From: an uncultured bacterium
GTDB lineage: Bacteria; Bacillota_I; Bacilli_A; RF39; UBA660
DNA: 33,658 nt
Direction of reading: 5' to 3'
Assembly (NCBI GenBank): GCA_946643435.1
Contig: CAMPCD010000010.1
Span: 1-33,658 of the forward strand
In this document: positions 1-7,359 of the stretch, in pieces
Position numbering within the stretch: the stretch's first letter is position 1
Layout of the letters: each line of letters begins with the position of its first letter
The notes under the pieces: generated by a model
What the model was told of the DNA's origin: nothing
Seen by the model: the letters and a program-made list of their open reading frames with translations, nothing else
The model's database searches: none
Made by a program: the position numbers and the translations under genes

Positions 1-866
1 TCATCGTCATCTTCAACCATTAGTCTAGATAAATCTTCATTATTATCTTCTTCTACCATTGGAGGTTTGATATCATCATTAATAATATCACTAGTGATTA
101 TTTCTTGAGTTTGATGAATAGCATCTTCTATATCTTTAGATTCTTCTTCATCTTCCTTAGGTTCTTCTTCAACTTCTTCAGTTTCTTCTTCTGAAGGAGT
201 ATTTAAGATATTTTCAAGTTCTTCTTCAGATAATTCTTTATCATCTTTTGAAATACTATCTATTTCTTCAAATATCTTACCATCTATTATTTTATTAACA
301 TCTACATCATCTTCAGGTGATGTCATGTCTAATTCATCATCTTCTTTAGTTAATTCAGCTAACTTATCTGCATTGTCAGTAGCAAATATAGTTAACTCTA
401 CTACTTTAGAATCATAATAGTTTAAAGCTACTATAGTATTATTTAATTCATTTTCTAAATTATCTCTACTATCTTTTAAAGTTACTAATTCATCTTTTAA
501 ATTAGATGCTTCATCTTGTAACTTCATGATATTATCTTTTTCATTTTGTATTTGATTACTGTATTCAATAATCTTACCATTTATTTCTTTATTACCAGCT
601 TCAAGTAATTCAGTAAAACCTGCTGAATCAAACTTATCATGTAAGTCTTTTAAATCTGCTTCAAGCTTTTTAATTTTATCTTCAAGGTCAGATATAGTAT
701 TATTAGACTTTTCAACTTTATCTTTATAATCAGATGCTATAGCTACTTTATCATCGATATCTTCTTTAATGTTGCTTAGTTTCAATTCTAGTGTATTTCT
801 TTGAGCTTTTAACTCATCAATAACAGCAAAGAATTTACTATTAATAATGTTTACTAGTTCTTTCAT
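1..866 (-). CDS. Coiled-coil acidic protein, 3' end outside window (partial)
   Basis: Function not recognised. This frame is absent from the ORF track because it runs off the window edge, but it is open from position 866 to 1. The translation starts MKELVNIINSKFFAVIDEL and is followed by about 140 residues rich in K, E, L, I, D and N with heptad-like spacing, so a coiled coil is likely. The remainder is a very acidic low-complexity region with repeated E/D runs. There is no signal peptide or membrane helix in the visible part. I chose the ATG at 866 because an AGAAGG Shine-Dalgarno lies about 10 nt upstream; an in-frame ATG at 875 has almost no spacing. It has its own promoter (895-923) and is divergent from rpsD. 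A structural or division-related scaffold is possible but is only a guess. Confidence 0.75.
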   Translation of the reverse strand, partial: MKELVNIINSKFFAVIDELKAQRNTLELKLSNIKEDIDDKVAIASDYKDKVEKSNNTISDLEDKIKKLEADLKDLHDKFDSAGFTELLEAGNKEINGKIIEYSNQIQNEKDNIMKLQDEASNLKDELVTLKDSRDNLENELNNTIVALNYYDSKVVELTIFATDNADKLAELTKEDDELDMTSPEDDVDVNKIIDGKIFEEIDSISKDDKELSEEELENILNTPSEEETEEVEEEPKEDEEESKDIEDAIHQTQEIITSDIINDDIKPPMVEEDNNEDLSRLMVEDDD

Positions 867-894
867 AAATACCATACCTTCTTATTCTATTCAA

Positions 895-923
895 ATTATA
901 ACAAACATTATATTTTATGTAAA
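895..923 (-). promoter_or_regulatory. Sigma-A-type promoter of the coiled-coil gene
   Basis: On the minus strand a TTTACA -35 (918-923) is followed after 17 nt by a TATAAT -10 (895-900). The -10 is preceded by TGT, making an extended -10 element. The predicted start lies about 20 nt upstream of the coding start at 866. Confidence 0.65.
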
Positions 924-966
924 TAATTTTTAATAAAATGATATTATTTAATTTATGTATAAACAA

Positions 967-995
967 TTGACTTTTACTCTAATAATTGGTATATT
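967..995 (+). promoter_or_regulatory. rpsD promoter
   Basis: TTGACT (967-972), 17 nt spacer, TATATT (990-995). Transcription should start near 1001-1003, leaving a leader of about 150 nt before rpsD that is structured (see the next entry). Confidence 0.75.
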
Positions 996-1000
996 ACTAA

Positions 1001-1154
1001 GTGCGTAGTTAGGCAGGAATATCATTAATATATTAATGTGTTTAATTGAAATAACTTTAGTAGCTAACTGCCTAAGTGAAAAAGATATTAAACACCCTAA
1101 TATTAAGATGATACCTTTCTATGTATATAAATATAATGAAAGGAGAAATAAAAT
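1001..1154 (+). promoter_or_regulatory. Putative S4 autoregulatory leader of rpsD (pseudoknot plus SD-masking helix)
   Basis: Helix 1 pairs TTAGGCAG (1009-1016) with CTGCCTAA (1068-1075). Inside it sits a perfect 16-nt palindrome (1023-1038) able to form a hairpin. A 9-bp helix, GTGTTTAAT (1038-1046) with ATTAAACAC (1087-1095), crosses helix 1, so the fold is a pseudoknot. A last helix pairs CCTTTC (1114-1119) with GAAAGG (1138-1143), which is part of the rpsD Shine-Dalgarno AAAGGAG. S4 is known to repress its own gene through such leaders in Bacillus subtilis (rpsD) and Escherichia coli (alpha operon). Assigning this leader to that mechanism is an inference from position and fold. Confidence 0.65.
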
Positions 1155-1757
1155 ATGGCAAGATATACTGGACCAGCTTTTAAGAAATCTAGAAGATATG
1201 GTTTTTCTACATTAGAAAATGGTAAAGACTTAGCTAAGAGACCTTATGCTCCAGGACAACATGGTGCAGCAAGAAGAAGAAAAGCTTCTGAATATAAGAT
1301 CCAATTAGATGAAAAACAAAAAGTTAAATTTACTTATGGAATGAATGAAAAACAATTTAAGAGATTATTTAAGAAAGCTCAAAATATGTCAGGTGTAACT
1401 GGTGAAAACTTCTTAAGATTACTTGAATCTAGATTAGATAATATCGTATTTAGAATGGGTATGAGTAATTCAAGAAGAGGTTCTAGACAATTAGTTAACC
1501 ATGGACATATCTTAGTTAATGGTAATAAAGTAGATATTCCTTCATATGAAGTTAAACCTGGTGATGTAATCAGTGTTAAAGAAAAATCTTTAGAACATCC
1601 AGCTATTAAAGAAGCTCTAGAAGCTAAGAAATCAACTCCAGCTTATGTTGAATTTGATGCTAAGAAATTAACTGGTACTTATGTAAGATATCCAGAAAGA
1701 AGCGAATTATCTGCTGATATTAAAGAATCACTTATCGTTGAATTCTATAATAGATAA
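1155..1757 (+). CDS. rpsD: 30S ribosomal protein S4
   Basis: Primary 16S rRNA-binding protein that nucleates 30S assembly. The 200-aa product has the bacterial S4 length and layout: an N-terminal S4/S9 domain beginning [16 protein letters not shown], then an S4 RNA-binding domain at about residues 92-150 ([19 protein letters not shown]). The N-terminus has no zinc-binding cysteines, so it is the cysteine-free form. An AAAGGAG Shine-Dalgarno lies 9 nt before the ATG. It is a single-gene unit with its own promoter, structured leader and terminator. S4 also serves as translational repressor of its own mRNA in related bacteria, which fits the leader. It diverges from the coiled-coil gene and converges with the tyrS unit. 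Confidence 0.98.
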   Translation: MARYTGPAFKKSRRYGFSTLENGKDLAKRPYAPGQHGAARRRKASEYKIQLDEKQKVKFTYGMNEKQFKRLFKKAQNMSGVTGENFLRLLESRLDNIVFRMGMSNSRRGSRQLVNHGHILVNGNKVDIPSYEVKPGDVISVKEKSLEHPAIKEALEAKKSTPAYVEFDAKKLTGTYVRYPERSELSADIKESLIVEFYNR

Positions 1758-1761
1758 TAAT

Positions 1762-1790
1762 AAAACTACACTTATGTGTAGTTTTTATTT
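1762..1790 (+). terminator. rpsD intrinsic terminator
   Basis: AAACTACAC (1763-1771), TTAT loop, GTGTAGTTT (1776-1784), then TTATTTT. The opposite strand also has a short T-rich tail, so it may end transcription from the convergent tyrS unit too. Confidence 0.85.
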
Positions 1791-1817
1791 TGTCTAAAAA
1801 TAAAAGAAGATAGATAA

Positions 1818-2324
1818 CTATCTTCTTGGTATACTTTCATATAAATCTGTATATACTTCATTTTTAAAATTATAGAAATCAGTAAAGTATGGCATTTGTA
1901 AGATATTAACTGGTTGAACTCTTGTAACAGTTGCTTTATCCACTGCTTCATGAAGTTTTTTCATGAAAGTATCTCTACTATCTGAACTATCTCTTAACAC
2001 ATCAAATACCTCTCTAAATGCAAACATCCATGTTGAATAAAAATCTTTAAAATTATTATTTGTAATACATACTTGTAAATATCTTTGCATCTTTGTTAAA
2101 AGATCAGTATCTCTTATACTATCTTCTAATACATCTTTAACTTGGGTATTATAATAGTCCATTACTGCAAGTAATAGTTTATTACCTGTTTGTAGAGATA
2201 ATGATGTTAATAAGACATTTGTTTGCATCATATCTCTAATAATAATAGATCTTTCTTTTTCTAAGTTTTGTATATCCTTACATATATTGCTTAAATAATC
2301 ATTGTTGCTTTTTACAATTTCCAT
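1818..2324 (-). CDS. Hypothetical helical protein downstream of tyrS
   Basis: Function not recognised. The 168-aa product appears soluble: no signal peptide, no membrane segment and no cysteine or histidine cluster. It reads as mostly helical, with a long charged N-terminal half (DIQNLEKERSIIIRDMM) and a C-terminal aromatic patch (MPYFTDFYNFKNEVY). The start is supported by CAGGAGAAGG a few nt upstream of the ATG. It lies 27 nt after tyrS on the same strand without an obvious terminator between, so it is probably the second gene of the T-box-controlled unit. Whether it is connected to tRNA charging is unknown. Confidence 0.75.
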   Translation of the reverse strand: MEIVKSNNDYLSNICKDIQNLEKERSIIIRDMMQTNVLLTSLSLQTGNKLLLAVMDYYNTQVKDVLEDSIRDTDLLTKMQRYLQVCITNNNFKDFYSTWMFAFREVFDVLRDSSDSRDTFMKKLHEAVDKATVTRVQPVNILQMPYFTDFYNFKNEVYTDLYESIPRR

Positions 2325-2351
2325 AATGCCTTCTCCTGATTAATTATAATA

Positions 2352-3545
2352 TTACTTAATAATTAGTTTTACAACCTTTTTCTTTCCTTTATGAAGTACA
2401 AATTCATCTTTAGTTACTTCAAACTTAGGATCAGTTATCTTATCATCATCTATAGATACTCCACCTTGTTCTACTAATCTTCTACCTTCACTCTTAGATG
2501 GTATTAAATCAGCTGCCATCATGATATCAAGAATATTTCTTGATTCAGGACTAATTGGTGTAGCTTCTAAATCTTCAGTAGATCCACCAAATAATGCTTC
2601 AGACTTAGCTTTAGCTTTATTAGCTTCTTCTTCCCCATGTAAATCTTTAATGAATTCATATGCTAGAGTCTTTTGAGCGAATCTATCTTCTGGTCTTTCC
2701 ATATGTTTTCTCATAATTTCATCAATTTCATCTTTATCTAAGAAAGTAAATACTTTTAAGTATTCTTCTACTTTAGTATCACTTGAATTAATTAAATATT
2801 GGTAGATATCATATGCAGGAGTTTTATTAATATCTAACCATAATGCATTACCTTCACTCTTGCCAAATTTATTACCATTTGCATCAAGTATTAAAGGCAT
2901 AGTAAATGCATATGCTTCTTTACCTAACATTTTACCTATTAATTCAACACCTGTAGTAATGTTTCCCCATTGATCAGATCCTGCTGCTTGCATAATACAT
3001 CCTTTTTCTTTAAATAAATGAACAAAGTCATATCCTTGTAATAATGTATATGAGAATTCAGCATAAGTTATACCTGTTTCTAGTCTTCTAGATATTATAT
3101 CTTTATTAAGCATATAATTAACATTTATATATTTACCTACATCTCTTAAAAAATCAATAAATGTGAAATCTTTAATCCAATCATAGTTATTTACTACTTC
3201 AACATTATTATCAAATAATGATAATACTTGCTTCTTAATACCTTCAATGTTGTTTTCAACAACTTTCTTATCAATTATTTCTCTTTCTGCAGTAGGTCTT
3301 GGATCTCCTATTAAACCAGTTGCTCCACCTATTAATAAAATAGGATGATGTCCATATTTCATTAATCTTTTAGCAGTTAATAATGATGAATAATGTCCAA
3401 TATGTAATGAATCTGCTGTAGGATCAGTTCCCCAGTAGAATGTCATATTACCTTCATTTAATTTCTTTTCAAAATCTGCATTATTAGTCATATCTTTGAT
3501 AAGACCTCTGTACATTAAATCTTCATAGCATGTCATCTTTGCCAT
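2352..3545 (-). CDS. tyrS: Tyrosyl-tRNA synthetase
   Basis: Class I aminoacyl-tRNA synthetase that charges tRNA-Tyr in the cytoplasm. The 397-aa length is slightly short of the usual ~420. The HIGH signature is at residues 48-51 (LHIGHYSS) and the KMSKS-equivalent is KFGKS (226-230). The Rossmann core contains GGATGLIGDPR, and SDQWGN is the typical tyrosine/tRNA pocket motif. A C-terminal S4-type RNA-binding domain starts at about residue 335 (SEGRRLVEQGGVSID). AGAAGGAA precedes the ATG by 5 nt. The upstream leader carries a T-box, so expression should rise when tRNA-Tyr is uncharged. Confidence 0.97.
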   Translation of the reverse strand: MAKMTCYEDLMYRGLIKDMTNNADFEKKLNEGNMTFYWGTDPTADSLHIGHYSSLLTAKRLMKYGHHPILLIGGATGLIGDPRPTAEREIIDKKVVENNIEGIKKQVLSLFDNNVEVVNNYDWIKDFTFIDFLRDVGKYINVNYMLNKDIISRRLETGITYAEFSYTLLQGYDFVHLFKEKGCIMQAAGSDQWGNITTGVELIGKMLGKEAYAFTMPLILDANGNKFGKSEGNALWLDINKTPAYDIYQYLINSSDTKVEEYLKVFTFLDKDEIDEIMRKHMERPEDRFAQKTLAYEFIKDLHGEEEANKAKAKSEALFGGSTEDLEATPISPESRNILDIMMAADLIPSKSEGRRLVEQGGVSIDDDKITDPKFEVTKDEFVLHKGKKKVVKLIIK

Positions 3546-3569
3546 ATTTATTCCTTCTTTCTAAAATAT

Positions 3570-3702
3570 AAAAAGACCATGTCATAGGAACGAAGTTACT
3601 CGTGGTACCATCCTAATTCATGATCTCATAATCACCTTTATCTCTTAACGCGAGTTATACGATTTGGCTCCCTGGGTCGTAAATCCATATCAACACCAAT
3701 TA
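3570..3702 (-). promoter_or_regulatory. T-box leader of tyrS
   Basis: On the minus strand the T-box sequence AGGATGGTACCACG lies at 3601-3614. It sits in a canonical antiterminator: TAGGA, a 7-nt TGGTACC bulge, ACGA, loop, TCGT, TCCTA. Downstream, CATGGTC (3575-3581) followed by TTTTTATATTTT can pair with GATCATG (3619-3625), giving a terminator-like hairpin. Only about 90 nt separate the predicted start site from the T-box, so the specifier region is much shorter than in most T-boxes. I could not assign the tyrosine specifier uniquely (UAC and UAU both occur). Confidence 0.88.
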
Positions 3703-3707
3703 GTTAA

Positions 3708-3735
3708 ATTATAACATCTTAATCCTTAATGTCAA
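3708..3735 (-). promoter_or_regulatory. tyrS promoter
   Basis: TTGACA (3730-3735), 16 nt, TATAAT (3708-3713), with TGT just before the -10. It is close to consensus. The -35 hexamer overlaps the TGA stop codon of the upstream zinc-ribbon gene. Confidence 0.85.
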
Positions 3736-4967
3736 GGATTATTGTGTGCTACACCTGCTCTAATGATTAGATCAGACATATCTACACTATCTACACTCTC
3801 CATTGTCGAATACTTATCATGGTATTCTGCATTATTAATTATATCATCTGCTATATCTAAAGCAGTATAATTATATGAATAATCTTTAGATACTATTTCC
3901 ATATAGAAGACAGTATCTTCATTACCTGCTCTTAAAGCATATAACCTATTTCTAGTTCCTACTGTTGCTTCAATAACAATATATTTATTATCACCAATTG
4001 CAGTTTCTTTTATTGAATGAACATTAGCTTTATCATTATTTAATGTAGCAGTTATACTTTCTTTAGCATTAGCTAGATATTCATAAGAACCAGTTACAGC
4101 CTTAATGAATATTCTATATTCATCAGCTTTATCATAAACTAATATACCAGTATCAGTTTTATCAAAATCAAAGTCAGTTGGTATTTTATATAAATATTTA
4201 CCATTATAAGTGATATTATTACTACCATCTGCTACATGTGGTACTTTTTCTTGTGTAGTCTTTCTTGTAGTTCCTGGTGTATATACTTGTTTACCAAACA
4301 TAGTTGATCCTAATAATACACCAATTACTAAAGCAATTACTACTAGTATTATTACTAAGTTTCTAGGTAATACTTTTTTCTTAAATATTTTTAAAGAAAA
4401 CTTTTCTTTCTTTTCAGGCACTACACTTGTATCTGATATTTGATGATTCTCATCTCCTACAGTTTCAGTTGGTGTAGATACTTCATTTATTTCCATTCCT
4501 TGAGTATCTTTAGTTGCTTCTTGCACTTCAGGTAAAGCAAAATTAACACCAGCTTCTTTAGGAGCTTCTTCAGTTTCTTCTACTTCTTCTTTAGCTTCAG
4601 GATCATATGTAGATACATCTCCAGATGACGAGATATCCTTAACCCCTGATGATAAGTTTTCTTGATTAACTTCTAATGTTGGTGCTGCCATATCAGCAGT
4701 TGCTTTAACTTCTTCTACTGGACCTTCATCTAAATCAACAAAATTATCAATTATTTCAGGTTGATCAGCTGTATTTTGTTCTGTTATAGGTGTATTTTGT
4801 TGTTGAATTTGTTCTACTGGTGCTACATTTGGAGTATTAGCCATAGCAGATACTGAAGTAGTAGAAGCTGCTGGTGGAGTTTGCTCAAAAGCCATATTCA
4901 ATGCACCACATGAAGGACATATGTTATTACCTGGTAACAATTCAGTTCCACATAAAGAACACTTCAT
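3732..4967 (-). CDS. Zinc-ribbon membrane protein of unknown function
   Basis: Hypothetical protein of 411 aa. The N-terminus is a compact zinc ribbon (CSLCG at 3-7 and CPSCG at 17-21, two CxxC knuckles) predicted to be cytoplasmic. Residues ~30-190 are low complexity and acidic, rich in E, P, T, Q and V. One membrane helix at ~204-223 (LVIILVVIALVIGVLL) is followed by an extracytoplasmic domain of ~190 residues with no family I recognise. Zinc-ribbon plus single-helix layouts are common among Firmicutes envelope proteins. Promoter and RBS (AAAGGGTG) are clear. The stop is TGA, one of only two in the window, and a TAA follows two codons later. Confidence 0.8.
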   Translation of the reverse strand: MKCSLCGTELLPGNNICPSCGALNMAFEQTPPAASTTSVSAMANTPNVAPVEQIQQQNTPITEQNTADQPEIIDNFVDLDEGPVEEVKATADMAAPTLEVNQENLSSGVKDISSSGDVSTYDPEAKEEVEETEEAPKEAGVNFALPEVQEATKDTQGMEINEVSTPTETVGDENHQISDTSVVPEKKEKFSLKIFKKKVLPRNLVIILVVIALVIGVLLGSTMFGKQVYTPGTTRKTTQEKVPHVADGSNNITYNGKYLYKIPTDFDFDKTDTGILVYDKADEYRIFIKAVTGSYEYLANAKESITATLNNDKANVHSIKETAIGDNKYIVIEATVGTRNRLYALRAGNEDTVFYMEIVSKDYSYNYTALDIADDIINNAEYHDKYSTMESVDSVDMSDLIIRAGVAHNNP

Positions 4968-4994
4968 ATTAATACACCCTTTCTATCATATATA

Positions 4995-5023
4995 ATTATA
5001 TATTAATTGCTATATTTATTCAA
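4995..5023 (-). promoter_or_regulatory. Promoter of the zinc-ribbon gene
   Basis: TTGAAT (5018-5023), 17 nt, TATAAT (4995-5000) on the minus strand, upstream of an AAAGGGTG ribosome-binding site. It lies in the 97-nt divergent gap shared with the HAD gene. Confidence 0.65.
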
Positions 5024-5073
5024 TATTGCATTAGTAATTAATATTATTTATAATAATCAACTAGGTGATGTAT

Positions 5074-5778
5074 ATGTCTAAAAAAACAGTTGTATTCGAT
5101 TTAGATGGTACTCTAACAGACTATGATTATACCAATAGATATGCTATAGAACGTGTCTATGAAGAATTACATAGAGAGTTAACTGATGAAGAATATGATA
5201 GATATCAAAGATTTGAACGAGATTATTATAATAGTTTTGAAAATTCTAAACAAAACATGGATACCCATGGTATGTCAAGAATAGACTATGTAAGAAGTAA
5301 GCTATATCAAGAATTATTCTATGATGAATATATTCCATTAGCATTTGCATATGAATTAATGAATATCTATATAGATAACTTAGGAATTAAAAATAAAGTA
5401 TATGAAGGTGTCCCTGAAGCTTTAGATTATTTAGCATCTAAATATGACTTATATATTGCTTCAAATGGTCCAGAAAAAGCTCAAGAAAGAAAACTAAGTA
5501 AAACAAACTTACTTAAATACTTTAAAGGTATATTATCATCAGAAGTAGCTGGTTATTCTAAACCACATCAAGAATACTTTGATTATTTATTTAAATCATT
5601 TGGTATTATTCCTACTGAATCAGTATTCATTGGTGATTCTCTAACATCTGATATTATAGGGGCAAATAAGAATGGAATGTACAGTATTTGGTATAATAGA
5701 ACATATTTACCTAATACTACAACTATAATACCTAATAAAGAGATACATCATATGGATGAAATTAAAAGAATCTTATAA
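5074..5778 (+). CDS. HAD-superfamily hydrolase, YjjG/YfnB-like
   Basis: Predicted cytoplasmic phosphatase. All four HAD motifs are visible: motif I DLDGT at 9-13 (nucleophile Asp9), motif II IASNG, motif III lysine in GYSKP, and motif IV FIGDSLTSDIIGA. A helical cap sits between motifs I and II (subfamily IA). The closest described group I can name is the YjjG/YfnB group of nucleotidase-like enzymes; the substrate cannot be read from the sequence. The track begins at a GTG (5065). I prefer the ATG at 5074 because AGGTG at 5063-5067 then acts as the Shine-Dalgarno and the protein starts MSKKTVVFDLDG. It is probably cotranscribed with the EIIB-like gene 52 nt downstream. Confidence 0.88.
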   Translation: MSKKTVVFDLDGTLTDYDYTNRYAIERVYEELHRELTDEEYDRYQRFERDYYNSFENSKQNMDTHGMSRIDYVRSKLYQELFYDEYIPLAFAYELMNIYIDNLGIKNKVYEGVPEALDYLASKYDLYIASNGPEKAQERKLSKTNLLKYFKGILSSEVAGYSKPHQEYFDYLFKSFGIIPTESVFIGDSLTSDIIGANKNGMYSIWYNRTYLPNTTTIIPNKEIHHMDEIKRIL

Positions 5779-5830
5779 TATTGTATTTTTAATACTTTTA
5801 TAGTAATATTTATTCTAGGAGATGGAAAAA

Positions 5831-6157
5831 ATGGAAATTCAAACATTAATACAATATGGCATTATTGCATTAGTATTAATAATAATATCAATGATAATTT
5901 TAAAATTATCTAAGAAAGACTTTGGTCTAGAAATCAATAAACTAGTTAAGTATCTAGGAGGTAAAGATAACATACTTGATGCTGAAGCTAATATGTCAAG
6001 ATTTAAAGTAACACTTAAAGATGTAACTAAAGTCGATAAAGAAGGAATACAAAAGCTTGGAGCTAAAGGTATTGTAGAAGTAGACAATCAAATAAAAATA
6101 ATATTTGGTAATGATTCTAGAGCATTAAAAAGATATGCTGAAGAAATAAAAAAATAG
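5831..6157 (+). CDS. Membrane-tethered PTS EIIB-like domain lacking the active-site Cys
   Basis: The 108-aa product has one N-terminal membrane helix (IIALVLIIISMIILKL) and then a full glucose-type EIIB fold: LGGKDNI, FKVTLKD, VDKEGIQKLGAKGIVEV, IIFGNDSRALKRY. In functional EIIB domains the phosphorylated cysteine sits in a DACxTRLR-type motif. Here the aligned stretch is EANMSRFKV, with Asn in place of Cys, and there is no cysteine anywhere in the protein. It therefore cannot carry phosphate in the usual way. No EIIC or EIIA gene is nearby. A regulatory or structural role is possible. I use the ATG at 5831, because the ATG at 5822 directly abuts AGGAG. Confidence 0.85.
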   Translation: MEIQTLIQYGIIALVLIIISMIILKLSKKDFGLEINKLVKYLGGKDNILDAEANMSRFKVTLKDVTKVDKEGIQKLGAKGIVEVDNQIKIIFGNDSRALKRYAEEIKK

Positions 6158-6181
6158 TAGTTCTCACTACTATTTTTATTT
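6152..6181 (+). terminator. Bidirectional terminator after the EIIB-like gene
   Basis: AAATAGTAGT (6152-6161), TCTC loop, ACTACTATTT (6166-6175), then TTATTTTG. The stop codon lies inside the stem. The A-rich 5' flank lets it work also for the convergent DUF5305 gene. Confidence 0.85.
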
Positions 6182-6185
6182 TGTA

Positions 6186-7346
6186 TTAATGTTTAAATCC
6201 TTTTTTAGATTCTTGAACACTAGATTCTAGTTCTTTATAACTTTCCTCTTTTTCTTTTTTAGTCTTTCTAAAATCTTCAACTCTCATAACATATAGGTAA
6301 CCTATTCTATCAGTAAGTATATAGAATACCGCTTCTTGATTAGGTCTTTCTTCATGATATAAGATTGGTTTATTTAAAGCATCTCTAATATCTAGTAAAT
6401 CTTCAAACTTTTTAATTACTTCAATTCTTAATGAACGAGTAACCATCATATCTTCTACTCTTTCAGTTATTATTGTTTCAGATATGTATCTATTATAATC
6501 TTTTAATATCTTATCTAGTTTTCTAGCATATTTAACTTCTGGAGTTCTATTTGCTACTACCCAGTAAATAACATATCCAATACCAAATAAATCAACTACT
6601 GATATTAATACTACTAGGACAAGCAAGAATTTATTCTTTAATATTGTTTCACTACTTTGTAGTGTTTGATCAACTGAGTTAGATAAGTTGTAATCCATTT
6701 CAATATCAACAGTCTTCTCAGTTAATGGAATATTTAAACTAATTACTTCTTTATCACTTAATTGTCTATCAAAGTCTGAATGTTTACCTTGAACATCAAC
6801 TATTAATGATACAGTTAATTTAGAATTAGCTGTTAATTTGTATTTATCAATAAATTCAGTAGCAATTGAATTAAACTTAGTATAATCAATATCTACATCT
6901 TCATGAATTCTAAATAAGTCTCCATCAGCATTTGCTGATTTTCTCTTAACTAAATAATCTTCTTTAGTATAGATGTTATTACCTTGAGTGTCATTTACTT
7001 CTACTTTAGCTATTACATAATAAGAATATTTTAAATCTAAGTTATCATCTACTTTGAAAGTATAATCAAAGTCAGTATCAATATTCTTGATTAATGAAGC
7101 AATGTATTTCTTATTCTTACCTAAGTATTTTTCAGAATAGAAACTATTTTCTTTTAAATATACTTTATAATCAATATTTGATTTTTCAGAGTAATGTACT
7201 TTATATGTTTTCTTAAAAGTAAAAGCAAAAGAAGCTATAAGTATTAGTAATAATAGTACAATTATTCCGATACCAACAGATAATGGTATATACTTCTCTT
7301 TAGGTTTACCCTTAAGTAAAGGAAGCTCAACATTACGCTCTCTCAT
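6186..7346 (-). CDS. DUF5305 family membrane protein (copy 1)
   Basis: Single-pass N-terminal helix (~20-43), an extracytoplasmic beta-rich region of about 190 residues (SNIDYKVYLKEN, YVIAKVEVND, SLIVDVQGK), a second helix (~240-265) and a ~120-residue cytoplasmic tail. This layout fits DUF5305, which has no assigned biochemical role. The gene follows a SipW-type signal peptidase by 13 nt and a CalY/TasA-like gene lies before that, so it may help export, anchor or assemble the fibre protein (inference). The track start is 13 codons too early: AAAGGG lies 7 nt before the ATG at 7346. A paralogue is at 22995-23993. Confidence 0.8.
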   Translation of the reverse strand: MRERNVELPLLKGKPKEKYIPLSVGIGIIVLLLLILIASFAFTFKKTYKVHYSEKSNIDYKVYLKENSFYSEKYLGKNKKYIASLIKNIDTDFDYTFKVDDNLDLKYSYYVIAKVEVNDTQGNNIYTKEDYLVKRKSANADGDLFRIHEDVDIDYTKFNSIATEFIDKYKLTANSKLTVSLIVDVQGKHSDFDRQLSDKEVISLNIPLTEKTVDIEMDYNLSNSVDQTLQSSETILKNKFLLVLVVLISVVDLFGIGYVIYWVVANRTPEVKYARKLDKILKDYNRYISETIITERVEDMMVTRSLRIEVIKKFEDLLDIRDALNKPILYHEERPNQEAVFYILTDRIGYLYVMRVEDFRKTKKEKEESYKELESSVQESKKGFKH

Positions 7347-7359
7347 ACAAACACCCTTT

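Noticed and set aside
4210-4443. Plus-strand ORF of 77 aa in the track
   Set aside because: It lies antisense inside the zinc-ribbon gene and has no RBS. Other shadows (5839, 7631, 8051, 21359, 26925, 32644, 32651) were dropped for the same reason.
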